NCBI GenBank assembly: GCA_964491515.1
Contig: CAZBGQ010000006.1
Span: forward strand, 1-64,000
Length of the DNA: 64,000 nt
Direction of reading: 5' to 3'
Source of the DNA: CAZBGQ01 sp964491515
GTDB taxonomy: Bacteria; Patescibacteriota; Gracilibacteria; UBA1369; UBA12473
Shown here: positions 7,190 through 16,574 of the stretch, in pieces
Position numbering within the stretch: position 1 is the stretch's first letter
How the letters are laid out: every line of letters starts with the position of its first letter
Position numbers and translations under genes: made by a program
Notes under the pieces: model-generated
The model's input: only the letters and a program-made list of their open reading frames with translations
The model's database searches: none
What the model was told of the DNA's origin: nothing

Positions 7190-9766
7190 ATGAAACATCC
7201 TCCCTTTCTCATTTTTATCAGAGCTCTTTTAGGTTTAGGGGGGCTATCAATGGTATTCATTGGCTATATTAAGGTCCAAACAGACTACGGTCTCATTTTG
7301 AATAAGAATGCTACCTACCTAGTAGTTTTTTTTGCAATGGCAATTTTTTGGGGAGTAATTTGGGCTTATAGTAGATTTGGAATACATCAGAAATCATTTA
7401 TTTTAGAATGGTGGAAAGGCCTTTTATATATTTTGATTAGTTTTTTTATTGTTGCAAACATTTCTTTATATCATTCAGATTTGCATACAATGTCGGCAAA
7501 CCATTCGATGGTTATTTTGCCAAATGATGCTATTGAAATAATTGAGCCTGGAGAAGTCATTCCTTCGGGGGCACGAGTAATGTATAAAGAGGGGAGCATC
7601 ATGCTAAATGGGAGTAGGTGGAAGGAAAAGTTATCAACCATTAATGACAGGGATAAGCTATTTCGTCCGAGTTTTAGGACGATACAATATAATTTATGGC
7701 CTAAATTTATAGGCCTAATCGGGGTTGTTTTTGGATTGGGACTATTTTTTTATGGGATTGGAGAAAAGATTTTGGAATTAACGTGGAAAAGGAAAAAAAA
7801 ATACACTGCTGAGCAGTTATGCCTAGCATTGGGCCTGGGGCTATTGACAATGATGTTTGTTTTGTATGGGTTAGCGGTGATAAGATGGCTTAATCCATGG
7901 GGAACCGGAATTGTGCTCTCTATAATTTTATTAGCAGTAAGTCCACAAATTTATCATGGGTTGCGACATTTTTTACAATTAAAGATAAGTATAAAGTGGA
8001 AAGAAATTGGATGGGGATGGCCAGCCTTGTTGGCAATGACCATTGTTCTAATGGCCGGCGCTCTCAATATATTTCGCCCTTATCCCATAGGATGGGACGA
8101 CGCTCATGCTTATTTGAATTTCCCCAATATAATGGCTCAGTCAGGAGGTTTAGTCGGGGAATTTGGCTTACTTAGCGGGCTTCCGGGCTACACGGTCATT
8201 ACAAGTCTGGGCTTTTTATTTTTCGACAATGCGATGGTTGCTTTGTTTATTAATCAAATGGCGGGATTGTTGGCTTTGGGCGCCTTATTCTTTCTTTTAA
8301 GGAAAATAGCTTCACTGGAAAGTTCATTAATAGGTGTTGCTTGGATGGCATGTCTCCCTATGGTTTGGTTTATAATGGGGATTGATTTGAAAATTGATTT
8401 GGCCGTTTTGTTTTTCAATATTCTGGCATTATGGGTGGGTGGACGCTATTGGACCTTAAAGGAAAAGCCGAAAAAACGACGTCCCTTTCTGATTCTATTG
8501 GGCCTTTTTCTTGGGGCTGGCTTCATAGTTAAGCCAACCGCTATATTATTAATATTTGTTGTATTGGCGGCATTGGCTTTCAATGAATGGAAGTGGAAAG
8601 GAGTCCTATTTGTAGGGGGAATCAGTATTGTTGTCTTGCAATTAATGGACCAAATATATATATGGGTCGAAGAAGCAAGTTTGTGGAAGGAACAAGTTCT
8701 TTTCGTAATGAGCGGATTGGTTGCAATTTTGATCGCCTTACATAGCTTGCTGAAACGCGAAATAAGCATCAAGAAATTGAAACCAATGCTAATTATTAGT
8801 GGAATTATTACAGTCACTATAATGCCTTATGTAATGCACAATGCATGGGCAACAAGATCCCTGTCACCACATGATTTATTGTATGGCAGTCAGGATAAAA
8901 TCAGTCTATACGAACCAATTGAGTTAGATCGTAATCAGTGCGATTGGCAAAGTGGAGAGTTTCATGAAGGGGACATCTCAAATTACATTCCAGATAGCGA
9001 GGGTGTTAGCTTGATTGCTCAAATCCCTTGGTTTGTATCAACCTCTTCCGCACGAGGAAACAGTATCATTCAGGATATAAGCTTTGCCTTTGGGGGATTA
9101 TTACTATGGCTGTTATTAGATTGGAGAGTGCTGCCAAATACGAGAAAGTTTCCTAAATATTTATTAGCTGGATTGTGGGGAATGTATAGTTTTTTATGGT
9201 TAATAAGCGCGAAAGGGATCCCTTGGTACGGGATAGCTTGGTTTCCGTTGGCATTGATTTTTTATGTGGCATGGTGGGATAAAAGGCGTTGGATCCTAAT
9301 TATCCCGTTAATAGCTATTTTTATGGGGACAGCCTTTAGTATAACAAACATGATCCATAGAAGAGCCGGTGGGCTATTTTATGCGGCGGGAGGATTAACG
9401 AAAGTGCATTACGAGAATCAAATATTTTTCAATAAGGAGTTAGTAGACACATTTATTAATAGTCCAAGCGGAATAGATAAAAATATAATAATGGGTGGAA
9501 ATACTTATTTGGACTTTATTATTAATAATAACAGAAAGCGTGTTATTGGTGATCGTCTCTTCTTTTACTTTAATTGTTTGTATAATGAAAGAGATAAAGA
9601 TCTAACTTTGAGTAGATTAAAGGAACTGGATATAGGATTTTTTATCGTTAATCATACTCTAGATCTGGGAGTGCAGCCGCATTTTGTGGATTTTGTGGAT
9701 TTTGCGAATTCTAAGTTAGAATTATTGATGCAAGAGCCAGAACTTACGATTTACCGTGTCCCTTAG
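7190..9766 (+). CDS. GT-C superfamily membrane glycosyltransferase (PMT/ArnT-like)
   Basis: An 858-residue polytopic membrane protein with an estimated 14 or more hydrophobic helices. The GT-C signature is an acidic pair in the extracytoplasmic loop after a TM helix: PIGWDDAHAYLNFPN (about residues 300-315). A periplasmic-type loop is also present near residues 95-160, and a soluble C-terminal domain follows. GT-C enzymes transfer sugars from polyprenyl-phosphate donors onto proteins or glycans outside the membrane. The neighbouring surface proteins (WxL-like and cohesin) are plausible acceptors, but this is inference. A TATAAA hexamer lies 5 nt before the ATG. The 3' end overlaps the convergent cohesin gene by 23 bp. 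Confidence 0.75.
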   Translation: MKHPPFLIFIRALLGLGGLSMVFIGYIKVQTDYGLILNKNATYLVVFFAMAIFWGVIWAYSRFGIHQKSFILEWWKGLLYILISFFIVANISLYHSDLHTMSANHSMVILPNDAIEIIEPGEVIPSGARVMYKEGSIMLNGSRWKEKLSTINDRDKLFRPSFRTIQYNLWPKFIGLIGVVFGLGLFFYGIGEKILELTWKRKKKYTAEQLCLALGLGLLTMMFVLYGLAVIRWLNPWGTGIVLSIILLAVSPQIYHGLRHFLQLKISIKWKEIGWGWPALLAMTIVLMAGALNIFRPYPIGWDDAHAYLNFPNIMAQSGGLVGEFGLLSGLPGYTVITSLGFLFFDNAMVALFINQMAGLLALGALFFLLRKIASLESSLIGVAWMACLPMVWFIMGIDLKIDLAVLFFNILALWVGGRYWTLKEKPKKRRPFLILLGLFLGAGFIVKPTAILLIFVVLAALAFNEWKWKGVLFVGGISIVVLQLMDQIYIWVEEASLWKEQVLFVMSGLVAILIALHSLLKREISIKKLKPMLIISGIITVTIMPYVMHNAWATRSLSPHDLLYGSQDKISLYEPIELDRNQCDWQSGEFHEGDISNYIPDSEGVSLIAQIPWFVSTSSARGNSIIQDISFAFGGLLLWLLLDWRVLPNTRKFPKYLLAGLWGMYSFLWLISAKGIPWYGIAWFPLALIFYVAWWDKRRWILIIPLIAIFMGTAFSITNMIHRRAGGLFYAAGGLTKVHYENQIFFNKELVDTFINSPSGIDKNIIMGGNTYLDFIINNNRKRVIGDRLFFYFNCLYNERDKDLTLSRLKELDIGFFIVNHTLDLGVQPHFVDFVDFANSKLELLMQEPELTIYRVP

Positions 9767-12700
9767 TGATGTTTTTCTTATTGGCCCCACGACTTTTCCT
9801 CCAATACCACAGCGTAGTGAAGGTCAGTACAATGAATGGTATCAACCATAAACGAGACCCTGCTCGATAGAGCACATCCTTCCCTGGAACCACGTCATAC
9901 TTAATGAAATCGTTTTTGACCGTAAAGGTTACACGCGCTGGTTCCGTTTCAATTCCTGACGCGTGACGGGCCACCACGTCGACAAAGTAACCACCATTTT
10001 CAAAGTGGAGTGGCGCACGAATTTTAAACGTATTTCCTTTAACACGTTTTACAACCGTGAGTGTTTCGTCTCGGCCGTGCCAAACAGCTTCAATTTCATC
10101 GGCATTTTGAGTCTCGCCTTCAACATAGAGGATGCCATATTCATCCATATTGACCTTTAAGTTCTTGAGGAGGAGCCCAAGTTCTGCGGGAGTGCGTTGT
10201 GTAGGGATTTCTTCGGCTGCTTCGTGTAGATTTTCAATCGATTCTCCGGATTTCACCTTAAAGCTGGTGATGTAAGTAATATAAAGATCGCCTCTGTCTT
10301 GGGTAGCTTCCATGAAGGATACTTCCACTACCTGCGTGCCTCCTATCGGATAAGCAAATTCTGGAGTGTGAATAAGTGAGTAGTAATGGTAGGTGTCATG
10401 TTTAGCAACAGTGAGTTGATGAGAAACGGTTTGGCCGTTGATTCTCATGCTGAATCCCTCGAGCGGATTGACGTGATCATCGCGAATCACCATCATCACT
10501 GGCTCAAACACTGAGTATTCAGTGTTTTCTTCAGGATAGGAATAAATCAAAACCGGTTCGGTGTTTTTTGTTTTATTTCGTGCGGTTCGTGGAATGTAGC
10601 GCGGGACTTCTATTTGGACAACCTCCGGAGTACAGGTCAATGGCTCGGAAGAGATGGAAGTCGTTTCGGGAAGCGTTGCAGGGGGTGTCGTGGATGATGG
10701 GCTCTCGCTCACGGTCACCATCCCTCTGACATACGCTATTTCCCCATTGGTCGGTGCCGCACTATAAGTAATAGGTTCCGTGGTCTCAACGGGCGGAGCG
10801 GGAGTTGTTTCGGGGTTAAGGTAAGGTTTTTTTTCTTCTCTCAGATGTGGGAAGTATTCAAAGGGATTGCGGTCGGTCCCTCCCCCTTGAATAATGGTTG
10901 TTCCGGTACAAGTTGAGGAGGCAACAGCTGACACAGTTACAGAAAAATTTACTTGGTCTGAATTGGCAGGCAACTCATCATCTGTTACTAAGACGCTGAT
11001 AACATTGACTCCAATGTTCAGTTGATCCGTATTAATGGTTAAGATTGATAATCCATTACTGACATTGGAAAGAGTTAAGGCACTTGAGTTTGGGGTGGAA
11101 GCTGACAAGGTTAGCGTATCGCCATCAACGTCAGAGGCTGAGAGCGTTACATTGATAATGCTACCTTGGACAAGCGCCTGATCCTGGATAGCTTGTAGGA
11201 CCGGGTCATTTCCTGTTGTGGTGGGAACAGCCGCAGTCACTGTGACAGAAAAAGTGGATTGGGTTGTATTGGGTGATGTTTCATCATCGGTTGCGGAGAC
11301 TGTAATGACACTGGTTCCAATAGATAGATTGTCTGTATCAATTTTGAGGGTGGCAAGACCGTTGCTAATAGGAGTTAATGTAAGTGCACCTAGTTCAGAA
11401 GTTGTAGCACCAATTGTTAAAGTATCATCATCCACATCTGAAGCAGAAATGAGGAGCGTGGCCACACTGCCTTGTATTAAATTCTGATTAGAAAGAGTGG
11501 CAATCGTGGGCGCGTTTCCGGTCGTTGGTGTCGATAGCGGATTTACGGTAACAGAGAACGTTTTTTGAGACGATTCACTATCATCATCTTCGGCCGTTAC
11601 GGTGATGACATGAGTTCCAATTGAAAAATTAGAAGTATCAATATTGAGGTTAGCGGTGCCATTGGCAATCGGAGTGAGTGTGAGGGCGCTTAGCTCGGAA
11701 GTCGTGGCCGAGAGGGTCATGGTGTCGTTGTCTGGGTCTGTTGCATGAAGGATTAAGTTAAGAATACTCCCCTGGTAGACCGTTTGATCATTAAGGCTGG
11801 TAATGGTTGGTGCATTATTGGTGGCGCCGGAGGACTCCACCGTGATTTGGATTGTTTCAACATAGGTTGAGCTACCGGTTCCATCATCGCTCGCTTCAAA
11901 ATCAACATCCGTATAAACACCCACATCGTCTTCGGAGGGAGTCCATGTAAAGATCCATTGAGTCGCGCTTACATTGTTTAAGCTGGCGCCAGCCGGAAGG
12001 CTGGGCGCATCTAAAGCAACCGAAACGGTATCACCATCTGTGTCGGAGGCCTGAACAATAAATACCAATAAATCTCCCGCGGTCACCGTTTTATCGGCAA
12101 TGGGAGTTATGGTCGGGGTTGAATTGGCAATCACATCAAATGAATAGGCATCGGTGGTCATGTCATTACTTTCCAGGTCGCTGGCATCAATGGAAACATT
12201 GATTGTATCTCCTCGAGAAAAATCAGAATCCGGATTAATAGTGATGTTGTAGCTAGAGGCAGACCCCGAAGCGCTAAATGTATTTGGCCCAGACTGGGTA
12301 TACGTAATTCCATCCACATCAACAGATAGAGTACTTAAATCGACTCCAGATTTTCCATCGGAAATAGTAAAGGTGACATTTGAATTGATGGCAACATCGG
12401 TCGCGGAAGCCGCTGGGTTTCGATTAGAGATAGAAGGAGCAACAGTATCATCTTCAGCCGTGAAGCTGTAGCTGACGGTACTCATTGTATTGTTATTTAA
12501 ATCATCAGCATCAATAGATAAGTTGATCACTTCGGCGTAGTCGAAATTAGAGGCTGGATTCACTGTAATGGAGTAATTACTACTACCACCGGAATAGCCA
12601 AACGTGTTGGGGCCAGATTGAGTGTATGTCACTCCATCGACCTCAACGGAAACAGAACTTAGGTCCACGCCAGAGACAGCATCTGTAATGTTAAACGTCA

Positions 12701-13661
12701 CATTCGAGCCAATGGAAACATCAGTAGCGGAAGCCGATGGGTTACGGTTTGAAACCGCAGGAGCTGTGGTGTCGTCAATGACATCAAAACTATAGTTAAC
12801 GGTCGACATGCTATTGCTATAAACGTCGTCTCCATCCACAACAACATTGACTGTTTCACCGTAACTAAAGTTTGACGCAGGGTTGACGGTGATTAAATAG
12901 TTACTAGGAACACCAGAGGCACTAAATGTATTTGGTCCAGATTGAGTGTATTCAACCCCCTTCACCGTAACTGAAAGTGTGCTGAGGTCCACTCCACATT
13001 CATCATCGTGAATACGGAAGGTAACGTTTTGATTGACGGCAACATCAGAGGCGCTTTGGGCGGGACTATATGAGTTTAAGTATGGGAGGGTGGCATCTGC
13101 TATAAACGTGAATGAGGCATCACCAACATCATTTAGAATATCATCACTGGTGACAGTTTCAGCGATATTGGAATCAGTGGTTGAAGCAGGCGTGAAGTCA
13201 ATATTGAAATTGGCTGTTCCCGCTCCAGTTGGGGTGATTGTGAATGAACCAAAAGTACCATATCCAGATCCACTGTCATACGTGGTCGAAATGTTAAATC
13301 CTGTCATGAGAATACGATCTCCAGTTTCATCAACAGTGTATGAAGCATGATTGTTATAGGCAGATCCAGTAGCAATTTGAATACCAGGAGTGCCGCCATC
13401 TTCATCTGTAATTGTAGCCATTGTATCGTCGTAATCAACAATGATATTTGCGGAATCGGTTTCAGTATTATTCGTGTAAATTCGCATGTCCACGGTGACC
13501 GTTTCACAACTCAGATAGTAGCTTCCAGAAGAAGGAGACAGTTCAAAAGCAGGAGGTGTCACCGCCGCCTGAGCAAGAGGAAGCGAGATAAGCTGGGTAA
13601 GCACTAGGCTCAACCAGAAAATACGACCTTTAAAAAATGGTTTAAGTTTCACCAGTTTCAT
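9744..13661 (-). CDS. Large membrane-anchored surface protein: cohesin-like plus Ig-like repeats
   Basis: The start is placed at 13661 (MKLVKLKPFFKGRIFWLSL..., a signal peptide) rather than the longer frame at 13697. The mature N-terminus (about 35-190) is cohesin-like: FELSPSSGSYYLSCE... ANIIVDYDDTMATI. Then come three Ig-like modules each opening NRNPSASATDVSI or similar, one He_PIG-like module with DxDGD, and three cadherin/tandem-type modules with ASDVDDDT or ATDPDNDT calcium-type loops. A Pro/Thr-rich linker, another beta domain and a C-terminal TM helix with basic tail complete it. It overlaps the upstream dockerin-like gene by 20 bp, so the pair is coupled. The likely role is a wall-spanning scaffold or adhesin. 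Confidence 0.8.
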   Translation of the reverse strand: MKLVKLKPFFKGRIFWLSLVLTQLISLPLAQAAVTPPAFELSPSSGSYYLSCETVTVDMRIYTNNTETDSANIIVDYDDTMATITDEDGGTPGIQIATGSAYNNHASYTVDETGDRILMTGFNISTTYDSGSGYGTFGSFTITPTGAGTANFNIDFTPASTTDSNIAETVTSDDILNDVGDASFTFIADATLPYLNSYSPAQSASDVAVNQNVTFRIHDDECGVDLSTLSVTVKGVEYTQSGPNTFSASGVPSNYLITVNPASNFSYGETVNVVVDGDDVYSNSMSTVNYSFDVIDDTTAPAVSNRNPSASATDVSIGSNVTFNITDAVSGVDLSSVSVEVDGVTYTQSGPNTFGYSGGSSNYSITVNPASNFDYAEVINLSIDADDLNNNTMSTVSYSFTAEDDTVAPSISNRNPAASATDVAINSNVTFTISDGKSGVDLSTLSVDVDGITYTQSGPNTFSASGSASSYNITINPDSDFSRGDTINVSIDASDLESNDMTTDAYSFDVIANSTPTITPIADKTVTAGDLLVFIVQASDTDGDTVSVALDAPSLPAGASLNNVSATQWIFTWTPSEDDVGVYTDVDFEASDDGTGSSTYVETIQITVESSGATNNAPTITSLNDQTVYQGSILNLILHATDPDNDTMTLSATTSELSALTLTPIANGTANLNIDTSNFSIGTHVITVTAEDDDSESSQKTFSVTVNPLSTPTTGNAPTIATLSNQNLIQGSVATLLISASDVDDDTLTIGATTSELGALTLTPISNGLATLKIDTDNLSIGTSVITVSATDDETSPNTTQSTFSVTVTAAVPTTTGNDPVLQAIQDQALVQGSIINVTLSASDVDGDTLTLSASTPNSSALTLSNVSNGLSILTINTDQLNIGVNVISVLVTDDELPANSDQVNFSVTVSAVASSTCTGTTIIQGGGTDRNPFEYFPHLREEKKPYLNPETTPAPPVETTEPITYSAAPTNGEIAYVRGMVTVSESPSSTTPPATLPETTSISSEPLTCTPEVVQIEVPRYIPRTARNKTKNTEPVLIYSYPEENTEYSVFEPVMMVIRDDHVNPLEGFSMRINGQTVSHQLTVAKHDTYHYYSLIHTPEFAYPIGGTQVVEVSFMEATQDRGDLYITYITSFKVKSGESIENLHEAAEEIPTQRTPAELGLLLKNLKVNMDEYGILYVEGETQNADEIEAVWHGRDETLTVVKRVKGNTFKIRAPLHFENGGYFVDVVARHASGIETEPARVTFTVKNDFIKYDVVPGKDVLYRAGSRLWLIPFIVLTFTTLWYWRKSRGANKKNITKGHGKS

Positions 13662-14289
13662 CGAGGTTAGTGAGTAAAGCAGATAAATCGAGTGCATTCA
13701 CTAAGTTGTCTCGGTTGAGATCACTTCGTAGATCAAACGCATCCAGATCGGTAATTAATATTGAAAGATCAATGGAGTTGACCACATCGTCTCCAAACTC
13801 CGTGCCATTAATATCTCCTGAGAGCAGATAGGTAGTTGAGCTTTGGGTCCCATCAATCTCTGGAAGATAAGCATGAAGAACGTAATCATCTAGTTTGCGA
13901 GTTAGGTGTGACTCTCCTTTGATGAAGATGTCGTAGTAATCTGGAGATAGGCTGGAGATATTAATATTGGCATACGAACCGGTACCGGAGGTGGTAACAA
14001 TATCTTCGCGTTGCATGGTATCTCCGAGAGAATCATAGATACGCGCTCGTACTTTGGTCGATAGGTTATTACTACCAACACGCTTTTCAGGCCAAGCCAG
14101 GATGGGTATAGGGACTAGGGGTTCACTGCTCGGGCCTACGACAACCGTTCCACGCACATAAACAGTACTTGCCCACACCACACGAGCTCCCATAGTTATG
14201 AGTAATCCACTCACAAGAAGCGCTACCAAGCCCACTCGCCATTGATGACGAAGCGGCATAGCCATGAGTCGAAGGAGGGCGTTTTTCAT
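13642..14289 (-). CDS. Dockerin-like secreted protein
   Basis: A 215-residue protein with an N-terminal TM/signal helix (about 18-40) and a beta-rich middle containing a VRARIYDS segment and FIKGESHLTRKL. The C-terminal pair of dockerin-type repeats is SGDINGTEFGDDVVNSIDLS and SDLNRDNLVNALDLSALL. The D-x-N-x-D/N spacing and following helices match calcium-binding dockerin I repeats. Its 3' end overlaps the start of the cohesin-like gene by 20 bp. A dockerin and a cohesin in one operon suggest that the two proteins bind each other on the cell surface. Confidence 0.8.
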   Translation of the reverse strand: MKNALLRLMAMPLRHQWRVGLVALLVSGLLITMGARVVWASTVYVRGTVVVGPSSEPLVPIPILAWPEKRVGSNNLSTKVRARIYDSLGDTMQREDIVTTSGTGSYANINISSLSPDYYDIFIKGESHLTRKLDDYVLHAYLPEIDGTQSSTTYLLSGDINGTEFGDDVVNSIDLSILITDLDAFDLRSDLNRDNLVNALDLSALLTNLDETGET

Positions 14290-14325
14290 AGGGAATTTTG
14301 ATTTTTATTTCATATGATTATACCT

Positions 14326-14350
14326 TAAAAACGCCCTTTTGATAAGGGCG
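14326..14350 (-). terminator. Rho-independent terminator after recR
   Basis: On the minus strand CGCCCTT, a 5-nt loop and AAGGGCG are followed by TTTTT. It lies 36 nt after the recR stop and 37 nt before the dockerin-like gene, separating the recR/folE/pdxT run from the surface operon. Confidence 0.85.
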
Positions 14351-14385
14351 AGAGGACGGTGCAAACCTAGTTTGGCTTGACGGAT

Positions 14386-15003
14386 TTAGAACTCGTGCCG
14401 TCCTTCGAGGGCGCGTGAGAGTGTAAGATCGTCCGCATATTCAATGTCTGCTCCGGAGGGCAGCCCTCGTGCAATGCGTGTTACTTTTACTCCAAATGGT
14501 TTGAGCCACTTGAGTAAATAGTTGGCGGTTGCCTCCCCTTCCATGGTGGGATTGGTGGCAATGATGACTTCGGCTATGGGGGTGTCTCCATCTCGGGAAT
14601 CTTCTACTCGTCGTACTAGTTCTGACATTTTGAGCTCTTCTGGGCCGATGCCTTCAATGGGAGATAACGAACCATGCAGTACATGATAAAGGCCTTTGAA
14701 CGTGCCCGTTTTTTCTAAAGCGATTAAGTCCGCCGGTGTTTCGACCACACACAGCATTGATCTTTCGCGGTACGAATCTTCGCAAATAGTACAAGGATCT
14801 TGAAGTGTGAGATGCCAGCACACCGAACAAAGATGCGTTGATTCTTTTAAATCTTGCATAGCCCCTGCCAATTCCGTGGTTAGCCCATTCGGTGCTTGGA
14901 GCAAATGCATGGTTAAGCGTTGGGCAGTTTTTGGCCCAATCCCAGGCAAGCGTGTGAACGCTTGAATCAAATCTTGAACAGGTTTAGGAATGGAGTTGGA
15001 CAT
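14386..15003 (-). CDS. recR: Recombination protein RecR
   Basis: A full-length RecR (205 residues). The helix-hairpin-helix region FTRLPGIGPKTAQRL is at about 15-30. A four-cysteine zinc site is at about 56-73 (CSVCWHLTLQDPCTIC), and a Toprim domain from about 80 contains VVETPADLIALE and ATNPTMEGEATANYL. RecR works with RecO/RecF to load RecA at gaps. The gene starts 2 bp downstream of the folE stop, indicating an operon. No recO or recF is in the window. Confidence 0.95.
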   Translation of the reverse strand: MSNSIPKPVQDLIQAFTRLPGIGPKTAQRLTMHLLQAPNGLTTELAGAMQDLKESTHLCSVCWHLTLQDPCTICEDSYRERSMLCVVETPADLIALEKTGTFKGLYHVLHGSLSPIEGIGPEELKMSELVRRVEDSRDGDTPIAEVIIATNPTMEGEATANYLLKWLKPFGVKVTRIARGLPSGADIEYADDLTLSRALEGRHEF

Positions 15004-15005
15004 GA

Positions 15006-15578
15006 TTAATATTTTCCGATTAGTCGTAAAAATTCATTGCGGGTATTGAGGTTTTTCTTAAATAGTCCTTGAACAGAAGAGGTTGTCATACTCGCTCCTT
15101 GCTTTTCAACGCCACGTGCCATCATGCATAAATGTTGAGCTTCAATAACCACTCCAACTCCTTTGGGATGAAGAATATCCATTAGGCCTTTTGCTATTTG
15201 AGACGTGAGGCGTTCTTGGTTTTGAAGACGACGGGAAAACACTTCTACAAGTCGGGGCATTTTGGAGAGCCCAATAATTTTATCTTGAGGAATATAGCCT
15301 ATGTGCGCCGTGCCAAAAAAGGACAGCATGTGATGCTCGCAGGTAGAATAAAACTCAATATCTTTCGCAATAACCATCTCGTCATAGCCTTCATTATCGA
15401 ATACCGTGATGATGTTTTCTGGGTTTTGTTTATAGCCGGAAAAAAGCGTTTTCTGTGCTTTTGCCACTCGAGCAGGAGTGTCGATTAATCCTTCGCGATT
15501 AGGATCTTCTCCTAGGTTGATCAACAATTGCCGAACCAGGTCTTCAGTAGAGAGCGCAGTTTTAGTGAGGTCGTGCAT
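15006..15578 (-). CDS. folE: GTP cyclohydrolase I
   Basis: Converts GTP to 7,8-dihydroneopterin triphosphate, the first step of folate or pterin synthesis. Zinc and catalytic residues are visible in FYSTCEHHMLSFFG and QHLCMMARGV, with the family segments IGLSKMPRLVEVFSRRLQ and QIAKGL. The ATG at 15578 (MHDLTKTALSTEDLV) is preferred over an in-frame TTG at 15587. It overlaps the pdxT 3' end by 17 bp. No other folate gene is present in the window, so the downstream pathway cannot be judged. Confidence 0.95.
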   Translation of the reverse strand: MHDLTKTALSTEDLVRQLLINLGEDPNREGLIDTPARVAKAQKTLFSGYKQNPENIITVFDNEGYDEMVIAKDIEFYSTCEHHMLSFFGTAHIGYIPQDKIIGLSKMPRLVEVFSRRLQNQERLTSQIAKGLMDILHPKGVGVVIEAQHLCMMARGVEKQGASMTTSSVQGLFKKNLNTRNEFLRLIGKY

Positions 15579-16257
15579 CGTGTACAAGCGTTAAGAATTT
15601 TTGATGAACCGTGAGGTTGTCGGTCAGTTCAGGGTGAAAGGTGGACACAAGGAGGTTACCTTCTTGGGCTAGAACCACATCGGATTCATATTGTGCCAGG
15701 GGAACGACGTTTTGGCCAAGGGTTTTAATGCGAGGGGCTCGAATAAATACAGCTGACAGACACGAGCGAAGCGAGGTGTCCATCTGTGAGCTATGCGAAC
15801 TGCCATGCAGAGAAGCATGATCGTCCCGAGAAGAATCGTTCGCGCTTAGCGAGTCGGAGAAAAAGTACGGTAAAATTTTAACCTGCCCTGTAAAGCTTTC
15901 CAGTTGTCTCCCATAACTGTTTCGTTCAATGCCAATGTCCATCAACTCAAGGGTGGGCACATTTTGTCCTCCTACCACTTTTTTTGCCAACAAAATAGCG
16001 CCTGCACAGGTCCCATAAATAGGCATGCCGGCTTTGGCGCGCTCAATAATCGCATCCCACAATCCGCTCCATTTCAGTAGTTTTGAAATTGTGGTGCTCT
16101 CTCCCCCCGGGATAACCAGCCCTTCTACGCGTGCTAAATCCTCAGGTATTTTGATTCCAATTACTTTTGCGCCACATGCTTCCAGGGCACGCCGATGCTC
16201 AATAACATCACCTTGAAGATCAAGAATGCCGATAAGTGGCTCGAAGATTTTATTCAT
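15562..16257 (-). CDS. pdxT: Pyridoxal 5'-phosphate synthase glutaminase subunit PdxT, with internal insertion
   Basis: A class I glutamine amidotransferase that feeds ammonia to PdxS. Seen: GILDLQGDVIEH, the oxyanion segment VIPGGESTTISKLL, the nucleophile Cys in YGTCAG (about residue 84), FIRAP and the catalytic FHPEL near the C-terminus. At 231 residues it is about 35 longer than usual. The excess is a Ser/Asp/His-rich stretch at about residues 134-168 between the LPYFF strand and AVFIRAP, which looks like an in-frame inserted palindromic element. The upstream 84-residue gene overlaps its start by 8 bp, and folE overlaps its end. Confidence 0.9.
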   Translation of the reverse strand: MNKIFEPLIGILDLQGDVIEHRRALEACGAKVIGIKIPEDLARVEGLVIPGGESTTISKLLKWSGLWDAIIERAKAGMPIYGTCAGAILLAKKVVGGQNVPTLELMDIGIERNSYGRQLESFTGQVKILPYFFSDSLSANDSSRDDHASLHGSSHSSQMDTSLRSCLSAVFIRAPRIKTLGQNVVPLAQYESDVVLAQEGNLLVSTFHPELTDNLTVHQKFLTLVHDARPH

Positions 16258-16504
16258 AAAAATGTTTAATCCACCAATTCCGAATGGGAGATACGGTGAT
16301 CATTGACAAGAAATATCCAATTGCGGGAACTAATGATGCGAGCCAAATTTGATCTACATTAGAAATCCACATAACAAGTACGGCCATTCCATAAATAAAT
16401 GCTGTCACCATGATACGTCGGAATAAGCTAATCTCCCACGCTTTGTGGATCTCTACTTTTTTGTTGCGCTCATGAATTTTTTTGAATTCCTGTTCGTAGC
16501 TCAT
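16250..16504 (-). CDS. Two-helix membrane protein, unknown
   Basis: An 84-residue protein with a charged N-terminal helix (EQEFKKIHERNKKVEIHKAW) and two hydrophobic segments at about 31-47 and 52-70. The TATA/ATG overlap of 8 bp with pdxT suggests coupling, but no functional link to vitamin B6 synthesis is evident. No known family is recognised. Confidence 0.6.
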   Translation of the reverse strand: MSYEQEFKKIHERNKKVEIHKAWEISLFRRIMVTAFIYGMAVLVMWISNVDQIWLASLVPAIGYFLSMITVSPIRNWWIKHFYE

Positions 16505-16574
16505 TAATAGCTTGGTTAAAACAAAATAACAACAGAAGGTGCTTGGATTTTAGCAGGAAAAATGTCTTAATGCG

